DNA from: Acidimicrobiia bacterium
GTDB taxonomy: Bacteria > Actinomycetota > Acidimicrobiia > Acidimicrobiales > Poriferisodalaceae
NCBI GenBank assembly: GCA_022826045.1
Contig: JAJDVQ010000006.1
Location: forward strand, 1 to 64,000
Direction: 5' to 3'
DNA: 64,000 bases
Both the position numbers and the translations under genes were made by a program. This document shows, one piece after another, positions 7,816 to 16,796 of this stretch. Positions within the stretch are counted from its first letter, which is position 1, and each line of letters opens with the position of its first letter. The notes under the pieces are model-generated. The model searched no databases, was not told the origin of the DNA, and saw nothing but the letters and a program-made list of their open reading frames with translations.

Positions 7816-10224
7816 ATGAGCACCGAGCCGACGAACCCAGGCGACGATCCGATTCTGGCGCCGCTCAACGCGGGGCAGCGGGCGGCGGTGCTGCACGGCG
7901 ACGGCCCGGCGCTGGTGGTGGCCGGGGCAGGTTCGGGCAAGACCCGTGTGCTCAGCCACCGCATCGCCTACCTGCTGGCTCATCGCCACGTCAGCCCTTT
8001 CGGCCTGCTGGCGATCACTTTCACCAACAAGGCAGCGGGCGAGATGCGCGAGCGCATCGGCGGCCTCGTCGGCTCGGTGGCGCACCGCATGTGGATCTCC
8101 ACCTTCCACAGCACGTGTGCCCGCATTCTGCGCAGTCACGCCGACGTGCTCGGCTACCCGTCGGCGTTCAGCATCTACGACCAGGCCGACTCGCGGCGGC
8201 TCACCCGCTACGTCGTGCGAGACCTCGAACTCGATCCCAAGAAGTTCCCGGACCGGACTGTTCACGCCGCGATCTCGACGCTGAAGAACCAGCTCACCAC
8301 GCCGTCGCAGGCCGCCGACCTCGCCTTGGCCCCCGACAGCGGCAGCCCATTCGCCCGCGAGGTGGCCCGCATCTACTCCGAGTACCAGAAGCGGCTCCGG
8401 CGAGCCGGCGCCATGGACTTCGACGATTTGCTGATGCTGGGCGTGGAGCTGCTGGCGAACCACGACGGTGTCGCCGAGCACTACCGGCAGCGTTTCGAGC
8501 ACATCCTGGTCGACGAGTACCAGGACACGAACTTGGCGCAGGTGCGGCTGATCGGCTTGCTGAGCGGGCCCGCCCAGAACGTTTTCGTCGTTGGCGATTC
8601 CGACCAGTCGATCTATGCCTTTCGGGGCGCGGACATCACCAACATCCTGGAATTCGGCGCCGCCTTCGAAGATCCCTCCACCTACGTGCTGGACCAGAAC
8701 TACCGCTCCAGTCAGGCCATCCTCGACGCAGCCAATTCGGTGATCCGCAACAACCTCGGACGGCCGCTCAAGAACCTGTGGACCGACCAGTCCGGCGGCG
8801 CCAAGCCGGTGAGCTACCGCGGTGCAGATGCCGATGACGAGGCCCGCTACGTGTGCGCTGAGCTTCGGCGTCTGCACGGCGAGGGTCGGATCGACTGGAG
8901 CGACGCCGCGGTTTTCTACCGGTCCAACGCCCAGTCACGAGTGATCGAGGAAGAACTCGTCGCTCACAATGTGCCGTACCAGGTGATTGGCGGCATCCGC
9001 TACTACGACCGCAAGGAGATCAAGGATGCGCTGGCATTCCTGCGGGCCGTGGTGAATCCTGCCGACGAAGTGTCACTCAAGCGTGTGGTGAACGAACCCG
9101 CCCGAGGTATCGGCGACCGTTCCATCGCCAAGCTGGACGAAGCAGCCGCCCGCGACGGTTTGTCGCTGAGCGAAGTCATAGATCGTCTCGAAACAACCGA
9201 CATACGGGGGAAAGCCCGTAGCGGGTTGCTGCAGTTTCGCGAGATGCTCGCCCGATGTACAGCGCGCATAGCCGAGGGACCGGCCGCCGTGCTCGAGACT
9301 GCACTGGAAGAATCCGGTTATCTGCAGGATCTGCGGGACAAGCGCGATGTGCAACAGCTTCAAGGAGGGCGCAGGATCGAGGCCGGCGGCCGTCAGGACT
9401 CGAACGACATACAGGCTGAGGGTCGTTTGGAGCATCTTGAGGATCTGGTTGGCCGCGCTGGCGAATTCGAATCGTGCGACGAGTTCCTGGAGCAGGTATC
9501 GCTGGTCAGCGATGTGGATGAGTTGCGAGATGCTTCGCAGGTGTCGCTGATGACGCTGCATGCAGCGAAGGGCCTCGAGTTCGACGTGGTGTTCGTGACC
9601 GGCCTCGAAGAGGGAGTGTTCCCCCACCACCGCACCTTCACCGATCCGCTTGAACTGGAAGAGGAACGCCGGCTGGCCTATGTGGGCATCACCCGTGCAC
9701 GCAGGCAGCTGTACCTGACCCACGCCTGGAGCCGGCTGCTGCACGGCCAGACGAGCTACAACCCGCCGAGCCGGTTCATCGGCGAGATTCCCGAGCAGCT
9801 GCTCGACGACCGTTCGCCCGACCACGGCCGTTACGGCTCATCGCGGCGACCGGCCACCAGCGACTGGGGTGCGAACCGGGGAGGCAGCGAGTACAGCCAG
9901 TTAGGCGAAGCCGAGCAGGCCGAGCGACGCCCGAAGCGCAGCGATCCCGCCCGCCACGACGACAGCGCCGCGAAAGGACGTGAGTCTCGCCGGGAGGAGG
10001 CGCGCCGCCGGGTGGCCGCCCGCATGGGCGAGCCGAAACCGGCTCCTTCAGCCGATCTCGAGTACGGCGTCGGCGACGACGTGCTGCATGACCGTTTCGG
10101 TGCCGGCGTGGTCCAGGACGTGCGCCCCGACGGCGATGACTGGGAGGTCACCGTCCACTTCGCCGACATCGGCCCCAAGACCCTCGTCGCCAGCTTCGCC
10201 AACCTCCGCCGCGTCCGCTCCTAG
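7816..10224 (+). CDS. pcrA: ATP-dependent DNA helicase PcrA/UvrD
   Basis: Superfamily 1A 3'-5' helicase (802 aa) for nucleotide-excision repair, replication-fork and transcription-conflict processing. Seen: motif I AGAGSGKT (36-43), motif II DEYQDTN (from 233), motif III GDSDQSIYAFRGA, motif IV YRSNAQSR, motif V SLMTLHAAKGLEF and motif VI EERRLAYVGITRA. The C-terminus (YGVGDDVLHDRFGAGVV...FANLRRV) is the Tudor-like domain by which PcrA binds RNA polymerase. ATG 7816 is chosen since the frame upstream overlaps argJ without conserved sequence. It lies 73 bp after argJ and 63 bp before sucC. Confidence 0.95.
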   Translation: MSTEPTNPGDDPILAPLNAGQRAAVLHGDGPALVVAGAGSGKTRVLSHRIAYLLAHRHVSPFGLLAITFTNKAAGEMRERIGGLVGSVAHRMWISTFHSTCARILRSHADVLGYPSAFSIYDQADSRRLTRYVVRDLELDPKKFPDRTVHAAISTLKNQLTTPSQAADLALAPDSGSPFAREVARIYSEYQKRLRRAGAMDFDDLLMLGVELLANHDGVAEHYRQRFEHILVDEYQDTNLAQVRLIGLLSGPAQNVFVVGDSDQSIYAFRGADITNILEFGAAFEDPSTYVLDQNYRSSQAILDAANSVIRNNLGRPLKNLWTDQSGGAKPVSYRGADADDEARYVCAELRRLHGEGRIDWSDAAVFYRSNAQSRVIEEELVAHNVPYQVIGGIRYYDRKEIKDALAFLRAVVNPADEVSLKRVVNEPARGIGDRSIAKLDEAAARDGLSLSEVIDRLETTDIRGKARSGLLQFREMLARCTARIAEGPAAVLETALEESGYLQDLRDKRDVQQLQGGRRIEAGGRQDSNDIQAEGRLEHLEDLVGRAGEFESCDEFLEQVSLVSDVDELRDASQVSLMTLHAAKGLEFDVVFVTGLEEGVFPHHRTFTDPLELEEERRLAYVGITRARRQLYLTHAWSRLLHGQTSYNPPSRFIGEIPEQLLDDRSPDHGRYGSSRRPATSDWGANRGGSEYSQLGEAEQAERRPKRSDPARHDDSAAKGRESRREEARRRVAARMGEPKPAPSADLEYGVGDDVLHDRFGAGVVQDVRPDGDDWEVTVHFADIGPKTLVASFANLRRVRS

Positions 10225-10287
10225 AGCGCCTGAGTTCCCAAGAGCCTTCACAGCGGGCAGCAGGGCTCCGCTCCTATGCTCCCCGCC

Positions 10288-11430
10288 GTGGATCTCTTCG
10301 AGTATCAGGGCAAGCAGTTCTTCAAGGGCTACGGCATGCCGGTATCCGACGGCGAGGTCGCCTTCAGCGTCGACGAAGCAGTAGCCGCCGCGGAGCGCTT
10401 GGGCACGCCGGTGATGGTGAAGGCGCAGGTGCACACCGGCGGGCGCGGCAAGGCGGGAGGCGTGAAGTTCGCCGCCTCCGTCGACGACGTGCAGACTCAC
10501 GCATCCAACATCCTGGGACTCGACATCAACGGCCACATCGTGCGACGGCTGTGGATCGAGAAGGCGTCGGACATCTCCGAGGAGTACTACGCCAGCTTCA
10601 CGCTGGACCGCTCGGCCAAGAAGCATCTCGGGATGCTGTCGGCCGAGGGCGGCGTGGAGATCGAGACCGTGGCGGCTGAGAATCCCGACGCCATCAGCAA
10701 GGTGCTCGTGGACCCCGCCGAGGGGCTCACCGCGCAGGCCGCCCGAGCGTGGGTGGAGGGCGCCAATCTCAACCCCGCCGCCACCGATCAGGCCGTCGAG
10801 ATCCTGCGCAAGCTCTATGTGGCCTACACCGAGGGCGATGCCGACCTGGTCGAGATCAACCCGCTGATCCTCACGCCCGAGGGCCGGGTGCACGTGCTCG
10901 ACGCCAAGGTCACCCTCGACGCCAACGCCGTGTTCCGCCACGAGGACTACGCGCAGTACGACGAGACCCAGCCCCGTGACGAGCGCGAGGAGGCTGCCCA
11001 CGCCAAGGGCCTGCAGTACGTGGGCCTGGCAGGCAGCGTCGGCGTGATCGCCAACGGTGCCGGGCTGGCCATGAGCACGGTCGACGTGGTGAACCAGGTG
11101 GGCGGCAAGCCGGCCAACTTCCTCGACATCGGCGGCGGCGCCAATGCCCAAGTGATGGCCAATGCGCTCGAGGTCATCAACAACGACCCCGACGTGCGGG
11201 CCATCTTCATCAACATCTTCGGCGGGATCACCCGCGGCGAGGAAGTGGCCAACGGCATCATCGGGGCGCTCGACGCGGTCGACATCGAAGCGCCGATCGT
11301 GCTGCGTCTCGACGGCACGAATGCCGCGGAGGGGCGCGAGATCCTCGCCCCTCATCTCAACGAGAAGCTGGTGATGGAACCGACCATGCTCGACGCTGCC
11401 CGTCGAGCCGTCGCGATGGCCGCGGCCTGA
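10288..11430 (+). CDS. sucC: Succinate-CoA ligase (ADP-forming), beta subunit
   Basis: Beta subunit of succinyl-CoA synthetase (380 aa), the TCA-cycle step that makes ATP or GTP from succinyl-CoA. The ATP-grasp N-terminus MDLFEYQGKQFF is reached with GTG 10288; an ATG four codons earlier is possible but gives a non-standard N-terminus. VKAQVHTGGRGKAGGVK is the nucleotide-binding segment, and the C-terminal domain contains IFINIFGGITRGEEVANGI and RLDGTNAAEGREIL. It is followed by sucD after an 88-bp spacer with an unusual duplicated leader. Confidence 0.96.
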   Translation: MDLFEYQGKQFFKGYGMPVSDGEVAFSVDEAVAAAERLGTPVMVKAQVHTGGRGKAGGVKFAASVDDVQTHASNILGLDINGHIVRRLWIEKASDISEEYYASFTLDRSAKKHLGMLSAEGGVEIETVAAENPDAISKVLVDPAEGLTAQAARAWVEGANLNPAATDQAVEILRKLYVAYTEGDADLVEINPLILTPEGRVHVLDAKVTLDANAVFRHEDYAQYDETQPRDEREEAAHAKGLQYVGLAGSVGVIANGAGLAMSTVDVVNQVGGKPANFLDIGGGANAQVMANALEVINNDPDVRAIFINIFGGITRGEEVANGIIGALDAVDIEAPIVLRLDGTNAAEGREILAPHLNEKLVMEPTMLDAARRAVAMAAA

Positions 11431-11435
11431 TCAGG

Positions 11436-11527
11436 GGAGCGTGACGTGAGCATCCCCCGAAGGGCAATTCGTTCAGAACATCGTGATGCGGTCGCGGCGG
11501 CCGCGGCAGGAGCGTGACGTGAGCATC
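11436..11527 (+). repeat. 19-bp direct repeat duplicating the sucD initiation region
   Basis: The 19-bp word GGAGCGTGACGTGAGCATC occurs at 11436-11454 and again at 11509-11527, a 73-bp period. The second copy is the ribosome-binding site and GTG start of sucD; the first is an equivalent signal at the head of the spacer. The intervening DNA is not otherwise repeated. The exactness of the repeat in a short spacer argues for a duplication rather than chance. Confidence 0.75.
11446..11517 (+). CDS. Short leader frame before sucD (23 codons)
   Basis: A GTG at 11446, preceded by the same GGAG signal as sucD, opens 23 codons ending in TGA at 11515-11517, one nucleotide before the sucD GTG (TGA-C-GTG). 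The deduced peptide (MSIPRRAIRSEHRDAV then an Ala-rich tail) resembles nothing known. Its placement would couple its termination to sucD initiation. It may instead be a by-product of the duplicated start signal; there is no evidence that it is translated. Confidence 0.35.
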   Translation: MSIPRRAIRSEHRDAVAAAAAGA

Positions 11528-12403
11528 TTCGTCAACAAAGACACCAAGGTCGTCTACCAGGGCCTCACCGGCTCCCAAGGCCGGTACTACGGCATGCTGA
11601 ACCGCGACTACGGCACCAACGTGGTGGCGGGCACCAACCCCCGCAAGGCCGGCACCGACGTGGAAGGCGTGCCGGTGTTCGCCAACTGCACCGAAGCGGT
11701 CGCGGCCACGGGCGCCAATGCCTCCTGCATCTTCATCCCTGCGCCCGGAGTGTTCGCCGCCGTGATGGACGCCGCCGAAGCGGGCATCGAGTTCGTGGCC
11801 TGCATCACCGAAGGCGTGCCGGCCCACGACGAGGCCCGCTTCTTCAACATGCTCAAGCGCGACTACCCCGGGGTGCGGCTGCTGGGCCCGAATTGCCCGG
11901 GCATCATCACGCCGGGCGAGTGCAACATCGGCATCACCGCGGGCCACATCGCCAAGCCGGGCGGCCCGGTGGGCATCGTCAGCCGGTCTGGCACGCTGAC
12001 CTACCAGGCGCTGTACGAGCTGCAGCAGAAGGACATCGGCGTCACGACGTGCGTGGGCATCGGCGGCGACCCGGTGCCGGGCACGTCGTTCATCGACTGC
12101 CTCGAAGCGTTCGAAGCCGATCCCGACACCAAGGCTGTGATGATGATCGGCGAGATCGGCGGCTCAGCCGAGGAAGAGGCCGCCGCGTTCATCAAGCACC
12201 ACATGTCCAAGCCGGTGTCGAGCTACATCGCCGGCGTGACTGCGCCCCCGGGCAAGAAGATGGGCCACGCGGGCGCCATCGTCTCGGGCGGCAAAGGCAC
12301 CGCTGAGGCCAAGATGGAAGCGCTGCGCGACGCCGGTGCGCGGGTCGGGCTCAACCCCACCGAGGCTGGCGAGCTGATGGCGGAGATCGTCGCCGGGCTC
12401 TAG
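11519..12403 (+). CDS. sucD: Succinate-CoA ligase, alpha subunit
   Basis: Alpha subunit (294 aa) carrying the CoA-binding Rossmann domain (MSIFVNKDTKVVYQGLTGSQG) and the catalytic histidine that is transiently phosphorylated, His250 in KKMGHAGAIVSGGKG. It pairs with SucC to form the TCA-cycle enzyme. GTG 11519 with AGGAG about 9 nt upstream is chosen over an in-frame ATG at 11483, because only the former gives the conserved N-terminus. It ends 43 bp before the convergent glycosyltransferase gene. Confidence 0.96.
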   Translation: MSIFVNKDTKVVYQGLTGSQGRYYGMLNRDYGTNVVAGTNPRKAGTDVEGVPVFANCTEAVAATGANASCIFIPAPGVFAAVMDAAEAGIEFVACITEGVPAHDEARFFNMLKRDYPGVRLLGPNCPGIITPGECNIGITAGHIAKPGGPVGIVSRSGTLTYQALYELQQKDIGVTTCVGIGGDPVPGTSFIDCLEAFEADPDTKAVMMIGEIGGSAEEEAAAFIKHHMSKPVSSYIAGVTAPPGKKMGHAGAIVSGGKGTAEAKMEALRDAGARVGLNPTEAGELMAEIVAGL

Positions 12404-12446
12404 AGCGTCGCCCCCGTGTATTCCGGGATTGCGTACTCGATACGTG

Positions 12447-13607
12447 TCAGTTCTGACTGAGTTCGGCGTAGATCTCTAGCAGTGCTGCGGCATGGGCCTC
12501 GGGGCCGAACGGTGCCGGCGCTGCAGCGTTTGATGCAGCCGAAGTGGAGAAGTCTGACTGCAGGGCCTTGGTGAGCGCTGCCGACAGCGCTTCGGCGTTG
12601 TCGGGCGGGACCAGGCAGCCGTTGGTGCCGTCGGTGATGAAGCTGGGCGCCGCGCCCACGGAGGTAGCAACCACGGGTCGGCCTGTAGCGAGCGCCTCGG
12701 CGGTGATCATGCCGAAGCCCTCGCGGCGGCTCGGCACGCACACCAGTCGGGCCCGCCGGTACCACTCGCCGATCTCGCCGGGGGCAACGGCGCCGGCGAA
12801 GGTCGCGTTCACGCCGCGCCGCAGCGCCAGCGCCTCGAGCCGGCTGCGATCGGGTCCATCGCCCACGATGACGACGTCTGGTCGCTGGGTCGCATCCATC
12901 AGCGCGACAGCCTCGATCAGCACATCGAAGCCCTTCTCGGCCATGAGACGGCCGACGGCGACAACGGGCCCGTCGGCCGGAGTCGGTGTGACTGGCCCGA
13001 GCCGGTCGACACCCACTGGCATCGACACAACCTGCTGCTGCCCACCGCGTTGCTGCACTAACGACGACGCCCAGTCGCGCAGCTCCTCAGACACCGTGAC
13101 CACGGCAGTCGCACGGCGCAAGACCCGTCGCCCCAACCACCGGTGGACGGCGTTCGTAGTGACGGCGGCATCCGAACCGTGGACATGCACCACGCTGGCC
13201 GTCCGCCGTCCCGCAAGGGCTGCGGCAGCAACAGCCACCAGCCCGCAGGGGAACCACCAGTGGCCGTGAATCACTGCTTCGTCACCAGAACGGTGACGTG
13301 CTTGACGGGCTGCGGACAGGGTCAGCTTGGCGATCATCGGGATGACCCACAGCGCCGACAGCCCGGAGAACACCCGGTAGCTCTCACCGAGCGCCACCCG
13401 CGCCTCCACGCTCGCCGGCGCGAATCGCACGCGGCGCACCTCCACGCCACCGACCTCGTGACGGCTCGGCGCATCAGGATGGGAGGGGCACACCACGGTC
13501 ACGTGGGCACCCGCACCGGCCAACGCCCGTGCGTGATCAGCCAGGAACGGCTTGTGATGATCGTCCAGCGAAGTCGGAAACCCAGGGGTCACCAGCACCA
13601 CTCGCAC
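12447..13607 (-). CDS. Glycosyltransferase, GT4 family
   Basis: GT-B fold retaining glycosyltransferase (386 aa). The N-terminal acceptor domain starts VRVVLVTPGFPTSLDDHHKPFLADHARAL, and the C-terminal donor domain contains VAVGRLMAEKGFDVLIEA and the E-x7-E signature EGFGMITAEALATGRPVVAT near residue 300, as in GT4 enzymes using UDP- or GDP-sugars. GTG 13607 gives the conserved first beta strand; longer starts give a low-complexity leader. It is divergent from the membrane protein at 13729, so the two may serve one cell-envelope glycan or glycolipid pathway. Sugar and acceptor are unknown. Confidence 0.85.
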   Translation of the reverse strand: MRVVLVTPGFPTSLDDHHKPFLADHARALAGAGAHVTVVCPSHPDAPSRHEVGGVEVRRVRFAPASVEARVALGESYRVFSGLSALWVIPMIAKLTLSAARQARHRSGDEAVIHGHWWFPCGLVAVAAAALAGRRTASVVHVHGSDAAVTTNAVHRWLGRRVLRRATAVVTVSEELRDWASSLVQQRGGQQQVVSMPVGVDRLGPVTPTPADGPVVAVGRLMAEKGFDVLIEAVALMDATQRPDVVIVGDGPDRSRLEALALRRGVNATFAGAVAPGEIGEWYRRARLVCVPSRREGFGMITAEALATGRPVVATSVGAAPSFITDGTNGCLVPPDNAEALSAALTKALQSDFSTSAASNAAAPAPFGPEAHAAALLEIYAELSQN

Positions 13608-13728
13608 TCGCCCAGTCTCGCAATGTTGCGGCTGCGTGCCGCCCGAGGGGGCTCCGGGTGGCCTTCGACAGCCCCGGTACGCTCGGCGGGATGCTGGCTG
13701 GGCACCAGATGTGCCGGGTGTGCCGGAC

Positions 13729-14757
13729 ATGCCAGACGCTCAGCAGCGCGGGCGTGCAGTCGTGACGGGGTCGGACGGCGGCTTCGGCGAACGGCAGCGT
13801 TCCGCCGCCGCCGTGCGGTGGGCGCTCGGATTGGCGACCGGGGCGATGATCGTCTGGCTGGCCGTCCGCTACTGGGACGACCTGCGCCAGATCGAACTCC
13901 AGGTGGATGCCATCGGGCTGGTGGCCGCCGTCTTCGTGTCGATGATCGCCACGTGGTGCCTGGCACTCGGATGGCGCGAGCTCATCGGCGGCTACGGCAC
14001 GCCGCTGGCGCAAGGCCCGGCGCTGCGCATCTGGATGCTGTCCCAGGCAACCCGCTACCTGCCGAGTGGGTTGGTGCCAGTGGTGGCCCGGGCCGGCCTG
14101 GCTGCCCCGCTGGGCGTGAACCGGGCTGCCGCCGGGGCGTCGGTAGTTGTCGAGACAGCCACGCTGGTGGGCTGGTCGGCAGTCTTCGCTGCGCTGTGGG
14201 CGCCGGCCGACTGGCTGGGCACTGCAGGGGGATGGCTCGCCCGCATCGTGATCGGCGTCGGCGCAGCCGCCGGCCTGGTGACGCTGCCGTGGACATTGGC
14301 GGGCGTCGGCGGGTGGTGGCGCCGCGTCGACGGACTGATGCAGCGGGTGGTCGTGCTGCGATGGCTCTCGGGGTGCATGCAGACCGACGCGCTCAACGCC
14401 GAACGGGCAGCCGTGTGGCGAGCGGTGTTCATCTACGGGCTGGCAGTGGCGCAGCGTCTCATGGCCTCGGTATTGCTGGCCGCTGCGCTGCTTGCCGCCG
14501 GAGCGGACGACATCTGGCTGATCGCCGGCGCCACCGCCGCCGGCATCGTCGTGGGCATGGTCGGCATCACGCCGGCAGGGCTCGGCGTGCGCGAGGTCGT
14601 GGTTGCGGCACTGCTGGCCGAGCGCTTCGGGGTCGGCGACGCCGCGGCATTCGCGATCGCAGTGCGGGTGCTGGAGTTCGCCCACGAACTGGTGATGCTC
14701 CCGCTCGCAGCCGCGGCCGGTCGACGGCGTGGCGCCCATCATGCGGAACCGTCCTGA
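13729..14757 (+). CDS. Flippase-like integral membrane protein (lysylphosphatidylglycerol synthase TM-region family)
   Basis: Membrane protein of about 342 aa with roughly eight hydrophobic segments, matching the UPF0104/LPG_synthase_TM family: an early WLAVRYWDDL segment, the conserved SQATRYLPSG..P...R motif near residue 110, and the C-terminal GITPAGLGVREVVVAALL signature. Stand-alone members act in lipid or lipid-linked glycan translocation, or remain uncharacterised; there is no lysyltransferase domain here. The start is uncertain (ATG 13729; GTG codons slightly downstream possible). Divergence from a glycosyltransferase supports an envelope glycolipid role. Confidence 0.8.
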   Translation: MPDAQQRGRAVVTGSDGGFGERQRSAAAVRWALGLATGAMIVWLAVRYWDDLRQIELQVDAIGLVAAVFVSMIATWCLALGWRELIGGYGTPLAQGPALRIWMLSQATRYLPSGLVPVVARAGLAAPLGVNRAAAGASVVVETATLVGWSAVFAALWAPADWLGTAGGWLARIVIGVGAAAGLVTLPWTLAGVGGWWRRVDGLMQRVVVLRWLSGCMQTDALNAERAAVWRAVFIYGLAVAQRLMASVLLAAALLAAGADDIWLIAGATAAGIVVGMVGITPAGLGVREVVVAALLAERFGVGDAAAFAIAVRVLEFAHELVMLPLAAAAGRRRGAHHAEPS

Positions 14758-14836
14758 GGCGGCGAACGCGCACGGCGAGCTGATCCTGTACGAATGGACG
14801 CAGGCGGCCGATGCCGCTGCCGAACGGAGTCATGCC

Positions 14837-15367
14837 ATGCCGGAGCCATCGTCGGAGGTCCACCCCGAGGAGAACTACGAAGACGTCACGGTGTACGACC
14901 TCGACGCCGACGTCGAGGAACAGCTGCTGCTCGCGCACAACGAGTGTACCTTCATCTGGGCGAACCGTGAGGGCTGGCCCGTCGGCGTGATCATGTCGTA
15001 CGTCTGGCGAGACGGACGCTTCTGGCTGACGGCGTCGAGCCAGCGAGCCCGCATCAGCGCTGTGCGCCGTGATCCGCGGGTGTGCATCGTGGTCACCAGC
15101 ACGGGCTCGCCGATGCCGCGCAACAAGGCGATCACATGGAAAGGCACCTGCACGGTGCACGACGACGCCGAGACCAAGGCCTGGTTCTACCCAGCCCTCG
15201 CCGAAGCGCTCTGGCCCGGCAACGAAGCGGGCCAGGCCGCGTTCGTCTCGTTCCTGGACTCGCCCCGGCGGGTGATTCTCGAGGTGGAGCCGACCCAGCG
15301 CATCGGCTACGACGGCTCGAAGATGGCCACGGCCACGGCCGACTGGCTCGCCACGCGCAGCGACTGA
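14837..15367 (+). CDS. Pyridoxamine 5'-phosphate oxidase-like flavoprotein
   Basis: Split-barrel flavin-binding protein (176 aa) of the PPOX superfamily: THE central strands are WPVGVIMSYVWRDGRFWLTASSQRARISAVRRDPRVCIVV, and GTC(T)VHDD follows. This layout is typical of actinobacterial F420- or FMN-dependent reductases and of haem or biliverdin-binding relatives; the cofactor cannot be assigned by eye. ATG 14837 is chosen as the first start after the upstream membrane-protein gene that gives a compact domain. The stop is followed at once by a tandem hairpin array shared with the convergent Rieske gene. Confidence 0.7.
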   Translation: MPEPSSEVHPEENYEDVTVYDLDADVEEQLLLAHNECTFIWANREGWPVGVIMSYVWRDGRFWLTASSQRARISAVRRDPRVCIVVTSTGSPMPRNKAITWKGTCTVHDDAETKAWFYPALAEALWPGNEAGQAAFVSFLDSPRRVILEVEPTQRIGYDGSKMATATADWLATRSD

Positions 15368-15377
15368 GCCCCCGCGA

Positions 15378-15475
15378 GCTAGCGCTGACTGTGCTGTTGC
15401 TTCCAGCTAACGCTGACTGTGCTTTCGCTTCCAGCTATCGCTGACTGTGCTTTCGCTTCCAGCTATCGCTGGAAG
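15378..15475. repeat. 28-bp tandem repeat (3.3 copies) ending in a perfect hairpin, convergent terminator
   Basis: Three consecutive 28-bp units begin at 15378, 15406 and 15434 (core GCTAnCGCTGACTGTGCTnT then nGCTTCCA), with a partial fourth from 15462. The last unit junction forms the perfect hairpin CTTCCAGC-TATC-GCTGGAAG (15456-15475), and the stop codon of the convergent Rieske gene (15463-15465) lies inside it. Each unit carries one arm of this hairpin. Location between two convergent 3' ends suggests a bidirectional terminator that has been amplified. Confidence 0.8.
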
Positions 15476-16683
15476 GACACCTCAGCACCGGCGAAGAGTT
15501 GGGCGAAGTCGTCGTCGGACTCGGCGGCCACAAGGCGATCTACCCAGCCGTGGAAGCGCTGACCGCCGGCCTCGTTGCGACCGAAGAAGAACTCGGTCTT
15601 GGCGCCGGTTTTCACCGCCCGCTGGATCCGGTTGCCGTTGCAGTAGTCCTCGTCGCGCACCACGTGCAGCAGGAAGGCCTTCTGGGCCTCGATGAGCCCG
15701 TCGAGCTGCTCGGAGAGCTCGAACGTGGCGAGGAAGTGCTGGACCGTGCGGGACGTGTCGGGCGTGTCGCCGGGGAACAGCGTCGAGATCATGTACATCC
15801 GCCCGCCGCCTGGGACCTCGTTGGCGCCCACTTGGAAGCCGGCGACCGAGGTGTGCGGGAAGATCGTCCACACGCCGTCGGTCAACAGGTCGGCGGGCCA
15901 GTCGTCTTCGGGGAGGTTGTCGAGCGCCAGGAACCGGCGGTCGGGTGAGGTCACCCGCTGGTGCGGGCCCCACGCGTCGTAGATGGCCTTGTTGGAGTAA
16001 CCGGGCCCGAACGACTCCCGATGCAGGATCGGCAGGTGATAGAAGTCGAGATAGCCGTCGTAGGCCACCTTCCAGTTCGGCCCGTCGACGGTCTGGCTGC
16101 CCACGTAGGCACAGCTCGCGAACTCGTGATGGGCCAGCATCTCGCCGTAGCCGCAGAGGTAGGCGTCGATGTCGAAAGGCGCCCCTGGCGTCAAGGCGCC
16201 GAAGATGATGCCTGCTCGCTCGGCGACGGGCAGCGGCGTGAGGCCATGACCGTCGGGGTCGAGGTCGCCGAATTCCTCACGGTCGAGGATCCCGACCAGC
16301 CGGCCCTCGCTGTCATAGCTCCACGCGTGGTATGGGCAGGTGAAGCGCCGTGCCCTGCCGGTTCCCTCCGGCACGACGATCGAGCCGCGGTGGCTGCACA
16401 TGTTCACGAACGCGCGCATCTGGCCGTCGGCGCCCCGTGAGAGCAGGACAGGCACGCCTGCGACCTCCAGCGCCTTGTAGTTGCCGGGCTCGGGCAGCTC
16501 GCAGGTGAAGCCCAGCGCCAGAGGAGTGCGCTTGAACACCCGCGCCATCTCGAGTTTCCAGCGATCGGGGTCGTAGTAGTTGGATGCCGGCACCCGGCCG
16601 ATGTCGCCGGCCAGCGGCACCGTCCCGGCGCGGGCGTGCCCGAGCGTCCTGCGTGTGAGTTCGACCAGCGTCTCGCGGCTCAT
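15463..16683 (-). CDS. Rieske non-haem iron oxygenase, alpha subunit (aromatic-ring hydroxylase type)
   Basis: Oxygenase component of 406 aa. The N-terminal Rieske [2Fe-2S] site is C96-x-H98...C116-x2-H119, and the C-terminal catalytic domain has the mononuclear iron motif YLDFYHLPILH (Asp213, His216, His221). Such enzymes dihydroxylate or demethylate aromatic, alicyclic or quaternary-amine substrates with electrons from a reductase/ferredoxin. No beta subunit, ferredoxin or reductase gene is adjacent, so it probably uses a shared electron donor. ATG 16683 is chosen because the upstream frame lacks conserved sequence. The gene is divergent from the VOC gene at 16797. Confidence 0.9.
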   Translation of the reverse strand: MSRETLVELTRRTLGHARAGTVPLAGDIGRVPASNYYDPDRWKLEMARVFKRTPLALGFTCELPEPGNYKALEVAGVPVLLSRGADGQMRAFVNMCSHRGSIVVPEGTGRARRFTCPYHAWSYDSEGRLVGILDREEFGDLDPDGHGLTPLPVAERAGIIFGALTPGAPFDIDAYLCGYGEMLAHHEFASCAYVGSQTVDGPNWKVAYDGYLDFYHLPILHRESFGPGYSNKAIYDAWGPHQRVTSPDRRFLALDNLPEDDWPADLLTDGVWTIFPHTSVAGFQVGANEVPGGGRMYMISTLFPGDTPDTSRTVQHFLATFELSEQLDGLIEAQKAFLLHVVRDEDYCNGNRIQRAVKTGAKTEFFFGRNEAGGQRFHGWVDRLVAAESDDDFAQLFAGAEVSFQR

Positions 16684-16796
16684 CCGGACACCCCCTGCCG
16701 ATCCCGAGCTGGCCCTGCCGAGCCAGTCCTGCCACGTCTGCCGTCTATTGGCGACATCGCCTGCGCGAGTATGGCCGGGTTCGGGAGGACTGTCCG

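Noticed and set aside
15378-15475. Possible CRISPR array
   Set aside because: The units are directly tandem (28-bp period) with no unique spacers; the same applies to the 31-bp array at 40.2 kb.
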